DNA of 16,119 nt, from the NCBI GenBank assembly GCA_945877995.1, contig CAMDXD010000038.1:1-16119 (forward strand). The letters run 5' to 3'. Positions 13,858-16,119 of the stretch are shown here, piece by piece (the first letter of the stretch is position 1; the number at the start of each line of letters is the position of its first letter). Made by a program: the position numbers and the translations under genes. The notes under the pieces were generated by a model, which saw only the letters and a program-made list of their open reading frames with translations, made no database searches and had not been told where the DNA came from. Source of the stretch: Bordetella parapertussis (GTDB taxonomy: Bacteria; Pseudomonadota; Gammaproteobacteria; Burkholderiales; CAIKXV01).

Positions 13858-14901
13858 ATGGCCAGGCGTATCGCAGTAATGGGAGCGGGCGCGATAGGGA
13901 GCAGCGTGAGCGCCGATCTCATCGAGGCGGGTCACGAGATCACGGTGATCGACCAGTGGCCGGCGCAGGTGGAGGCCATCCGTACGTCTGGTCTTCGCGT
14001 GACCATGCCCGATCACGAAGCCAGGGTCGTCGTGCCGGCGCTGCATCTCTGTGAGCTCGCTTCTTCAGGCCTCCAGTTCGACATCGTGTTCATGGCAGTC
14101 AAGGGCTACGACCACCGCTGGATGGCCGAACTGATCAAGCCCTATCTGGCTCTCGATGGCGTCCTGGTCGGGGTGCAGAACGGCATGAACGACGACTCGC
14201 TCGCCTCCATCGTCGGGCCCGAACGCACCGTCGGTTGCGTGGTCGAGCTGTCGGCCGAGATCTTCACGCCGGGAATCGTGCAGCGGAACACGACGCGCAA
14301 GGGCACCTGGTTCGCCCTGGGCGAGCTCGATACCAGCGATATAACGCCCCGCGTGCGCGAGCTCGCGAGCCTGCTCGGCCATGTCGGCCGGGTCGATATC
14401 GCCGCCCGCATACGCGGCGCCAAGTGGACCAAGCTGATCGCCAACACGATGACCATGGGACCGCGTGGCCTGCTGGGGCTGGCGAACGGGGAGGCCTCGA
14501 AACTCCCCGGCATGGCCGATCTGGCGCTTTGCATCGGGAAGGAGTCGCTGGCGGTCGGGCGAGCGATGGGCCTGCGCATCGAACCGGTGTTCGGCCTGCG
14601 TTCGGACGACTTCGGCGGTGATCCGGACGAGGTACTGGCCACTGCGATGACCACGCTGCTCGGGCATGTCGGCGGCGTTTCACGCACGGCGCCCATCCAA
14701 GATCACCTGAAGGGCCGACGCAGTGAGATGGAGTACATCACCGGACTCGTGTCCCGCAATGGGCTTGAGCTCGGCATTCCCACGCCATTCAACGATGCGG
14801 TGATGGAGATCGACCGCCAGATCAACGCGGGTGAACTTCCGATGGATGTCTCGAACTATCAGCGGCTGCTCGCGCGCACGCGCTCTGCCTTCGGAACCTG
14901 A
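13858..14901 (+). CDS. Ketopantoate reductase (ApbA/PanE) family oxidoreductase
   Basis: 347 residues. AVMGAGAIGSSV (6-17) is the NADP(H) loop, VKGYD (81-85) and GVQNGMND (105-112) are family motifs, KWTKLIANT (189-197) carries Lys192 in the place of E. coli PanE Lys176, and RRSEMEYITG (287-296) carries Glu290 in the place of Glu256. Catalytic residues are therefore intact: NADPH-dependent reduction of a 2-oxo acid. It is about 45 residues longer than E. coli PanE, and families of this length in catabolic clusters usually act on other 2-oxo acids, so I do not call it panE. ATG 13858 is fixed by AGGAGG (13843-13848) nine bases upstream; an in-frame upstream extension to 13732 has no family support. 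Confidence 0.88.
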   Translation: MARRIAVMGAGAIGSSVSADLIEAGHEITVIDQWPAQVEAIRTSGLRVTMPDHEARVVVPALHLCELASSGLQFDIVFMAVKGYDHRWMAELIKPYLALDGVLVGVQNGMNDDSLASIVGPERTVGCVVELSAEIFTPGIVQRNTTRKGTWFALGELDTSDITPRVRELASLLGHVGRVDIAARIRGAKWTKLIANTMTMGPRGLLGLANGEASKLPGMADLALCIGKESLAVGRAMGLRIEPVFGLRSDDFGGDPDEVLATAMTTLLGHVGGVSRTAPIQDHLKGRRSEMEYITGLVSRNGLELGIPTPFNDAVMEIDRQINAGELPMDVSNYQRLLARTRSAFGT

Positions 14902-14938
14902 TCCACGGGCTGGATCTACGCCCGCGCTGTTCCGGTCG

Positions 14939-14958
14939 CCGCATGCAGCTAGCTGCGG
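14939..14958. terminator. Weak hairpin between convergent genes
   Basis: CCGCA (14939-14943) pairs with TGCGG (14954-14958). Inside it, GCAGCTAGCTGC (14945-14956) is a perfect 12-base palindrome that includes the stop codon of Bug 4. No T-run follows on either strand, so terminator function is uncertain. Confidence 0.3.
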
Positions 14959-15965
14959 CTGCCGGCCTTGCGCAGCAGGCGCCCGAACTTGTCGTGCTCG
15001 GCATGCAGGATCACCCGAAAATCTTCCTGTGATCCGCCGACCACCAAAGCGCCTGTCGTGGTGAACCGCTCCTGCACATCGGGCAGCGCCAGGACGGCGG
15101 CGATCTCGCGGCTCAGGCGCGTGACGATATCCGCCGGCGTGCGGACCGGGGCACCCAGGCCGGTCCAGGTGCTGTTCTCGTAGCCGGGCACACCTGCTTC
15201 AGCCACGGTGGGCAGCTGCGGCAGCAGCGCCAGGCGCTTCGGACCGGTGGTTGCCAGCGCACGCACACGACCTGCCTGTATCTGCGGAATCGTGACGACC
15301 GCGCTGTTGAACAGCACCTCGATATGGCCGCCGAGCAGATCGCTCAGTGCCGGGGCGGCGCCCTTGTAGGCGATGTGCGTCATGCTGATCACAGTCATCG
15401 TGGAGAAGAGTTCTGCGCTCATGTGCCCGAAACCGCCGATGCCGGTCGATCCGTAGTTGAGCATGCCGGGCCGCTGCCGGGCGATGGCGATCAATTCCTT
15501 GACGGAATGCACCGGCAGCGAGGGGTGCACGACGAGCACGGCCGGCGCGGTGGCCACCATCACGATCGGCACGAGATCGGTCAGCGGATCGAAGGTGAGC
15601 TTCTGCAGGTGCGGTGTCACAGCCCAAGCGCCGACGGTGCCGGCGACGATGGTATAGCCGTCGGCGATCGCGCGTGCGGTCACCTCCATGCCAATGCTGC
15701 CGGCCGCACCCGGGCGATAGTCGTACACGAGCTGCTGGCCGAGCCGCGGCGTCAGGCGTTCGGCCACGATGCGCATCTGGGTATCGGGGGTGCCACCCGG
15801 CGCGAACGGGATAACCACGCGCACCGGACGGGTCGGATACTGCCCCGACTGCGGCGCCTGCGCCGCGACCTCGGTGCAGATCGCGAACAGGGCCGAAGCC
15901 AAGCTAGCGCTTGCGAAAAGCGTGACGGCCGTAGGCCAGGGCTGTCGATCCATGAGCAGTGCCAT
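14949..15965 (-). CDS. Bug-family periplasmic solute receptor, Bug 4
   Basis: 338 residues on the minus strand. A signal peptide of about 35 residues ends VAA before QAPQSGQYPTRP. PFAPGGTPDTQMR (53-65), then YRPGAAGSIG, IADGYTIVAG, THIAYKGAAPA, and LPTVAEAGVPG are Bug motifs, and the protein is full length. The sequence GAGAGGAGG lies four or five bases before ATG 15965 on the minus strand; an in-frame ATG at 15955-15953 (MDRQPW) is the alternative start. It is convergent with the ketopantoate-reductase-like gene and divergent from the gene that begins at the right edge. Confidence 0.92.
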   Translation of the reverse strand: MALLMDRQPWPTAVTLFASASLASALFAICTEVAAQAPQSGQYPTRPVRVVIPFAPGGTPDTQMRIVAERLTPRLGQQLVYDYRPGAAGSIGMEVTARAIADGYTIVAGTVGAWAVTPHLQKLTFDPLTDLVPIVMVATAPAVLVVHPSLPVHSVKELIAIARQRPGMLNYGSTGIGGFGHMSAELFSTMTVISMTHIAYKGAAPALSDLLGGHIEVLFNSAVVTIPQIQAGRVRALATTGPKRLALLPQLPTVAEAGVPGYENSTWTGLGAPVRTPADIVTRLSREIAAVLALPDVQERFTTTGALVVGGSQEDFRVILHAEHDKFGRLLRKAGSRS

Positions 15966-16024
15966 GCATCCTCCTCTCGAAACGATCGCGCCCCGTGCGC
16001 CATCGCGCCTGCCGGTTATCCGCT

Positions 16025-16030
16025 ATTATA
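16025..16030 (-). promoter_or_regulatory. Consensus -10 element upstream of Bug 4
   Basis: On the minus strand this is TATAAT, a perfect -10, in the only strongly AT-rich patch near the gene. No good -35 is seen 16-18 bases further up. It would give a leader of about 50 bases before ATG 15965. A missing -35 suggests activator control. The adjoining ATGATGATACATGAC contains the small inverted repeat ATG-ATA-CAT. Confidence 0.45.
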
Positions 16031-16090
16031 AAATGATGATACATGACGCATGCCCCCCCGGTGCACGGGAGACGGGTACTGCTGCGGCCA

Positions 16091-16119
16091 ATGAGCCAAG
16101 AGGGGTTCTGCATGGATGA
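16091..16119 (+). CDS. First codons of a divergent gene (cut by window edge)
   Basis: ATG 16112 has AAGAGGGG (16099-16106) a few bases upstream, and ATG 16091 is in the same frame (MSQEGFCMD). One of them probably starts a gene running off the right edge, divergent from Bug 4. No product can be inferred from so few codons. Confidence 0.35.

Overview
The window is GC-rich DNA with strong G/C bias at third codon positions and several Bug-family (TctC-like) periplasmic solute receptors. It has no TctA/TctB membrane genes. That combination is typical of Burkholderiales (Bordetella/Achromobacter/Comamonadaceae type); I infer this from gene families, not from a marker gene. No rRNA, tRNA, CRISPR array or transposase was found.

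Region A (1-4479) is a tightly packed plus-strand catabolic run. A long PaaH-type 3-hydroxyacyl-CoA dehydrogenase is encoded as two in-frame adjacent genes. It is followed by an alpha-methylacyl-CoA racemase-like class III CoA-transferase superfamily protein, a zinc-independent MDR quinone oxidoreductase and a single-cysteine member of the Asp/Glu racemase / maleate isomerase / arylmalonate decarboxylase superfamily.

Region B (4479-11404) continues on the plus strand with many ATGA/TGATG overlaps. In order it holds: a 57-residue internally deleted flavoprotein remnant; a dimeric alpha/beta-barrel protein; a PRISE-type SDR; Bug 1; a small two-helix membrane protein; an intact fumarate reductase/TcuA-like flavoprotein; a GFA-family zinc protein (TTG start); a second PRISE-type SDR; and Bug 2. 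The two SDRs align without gaps over 350 residues (about 42% identical by hand count) and each is followed 12-13 bp later by a Bug gene, so the SDR-Bug pair looks like a duplicated module.

Region C (11405-16119) is looser. It holds a probable 44-residue minus-strand membrane protein, a cupin-like protein, a decayed RidA-like gene, an internally deleted Bug 3, a ketopantoate-reductase-family enzyme, a convergent Bug 4, and the first codons of a divergent gene at the right edge.

Together the genes suggest uptake and CoA-dependent breakdown of a branched or alpha,beta-unsaturated carboxylic acid: Bug receptors for capture, flavoprotein and PRISE enzymes for C=C chemistry, racemase for 2-methylacyl-CoA stereochemistry, and 3-hydroxyacyl-CoA dehydrogenase for beta-oxidation. 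The substrate cannot be read from the sequence. Three separate decay events (FAD remnant, RidA remnant, Bug 3) show that the locus is being remodelled.
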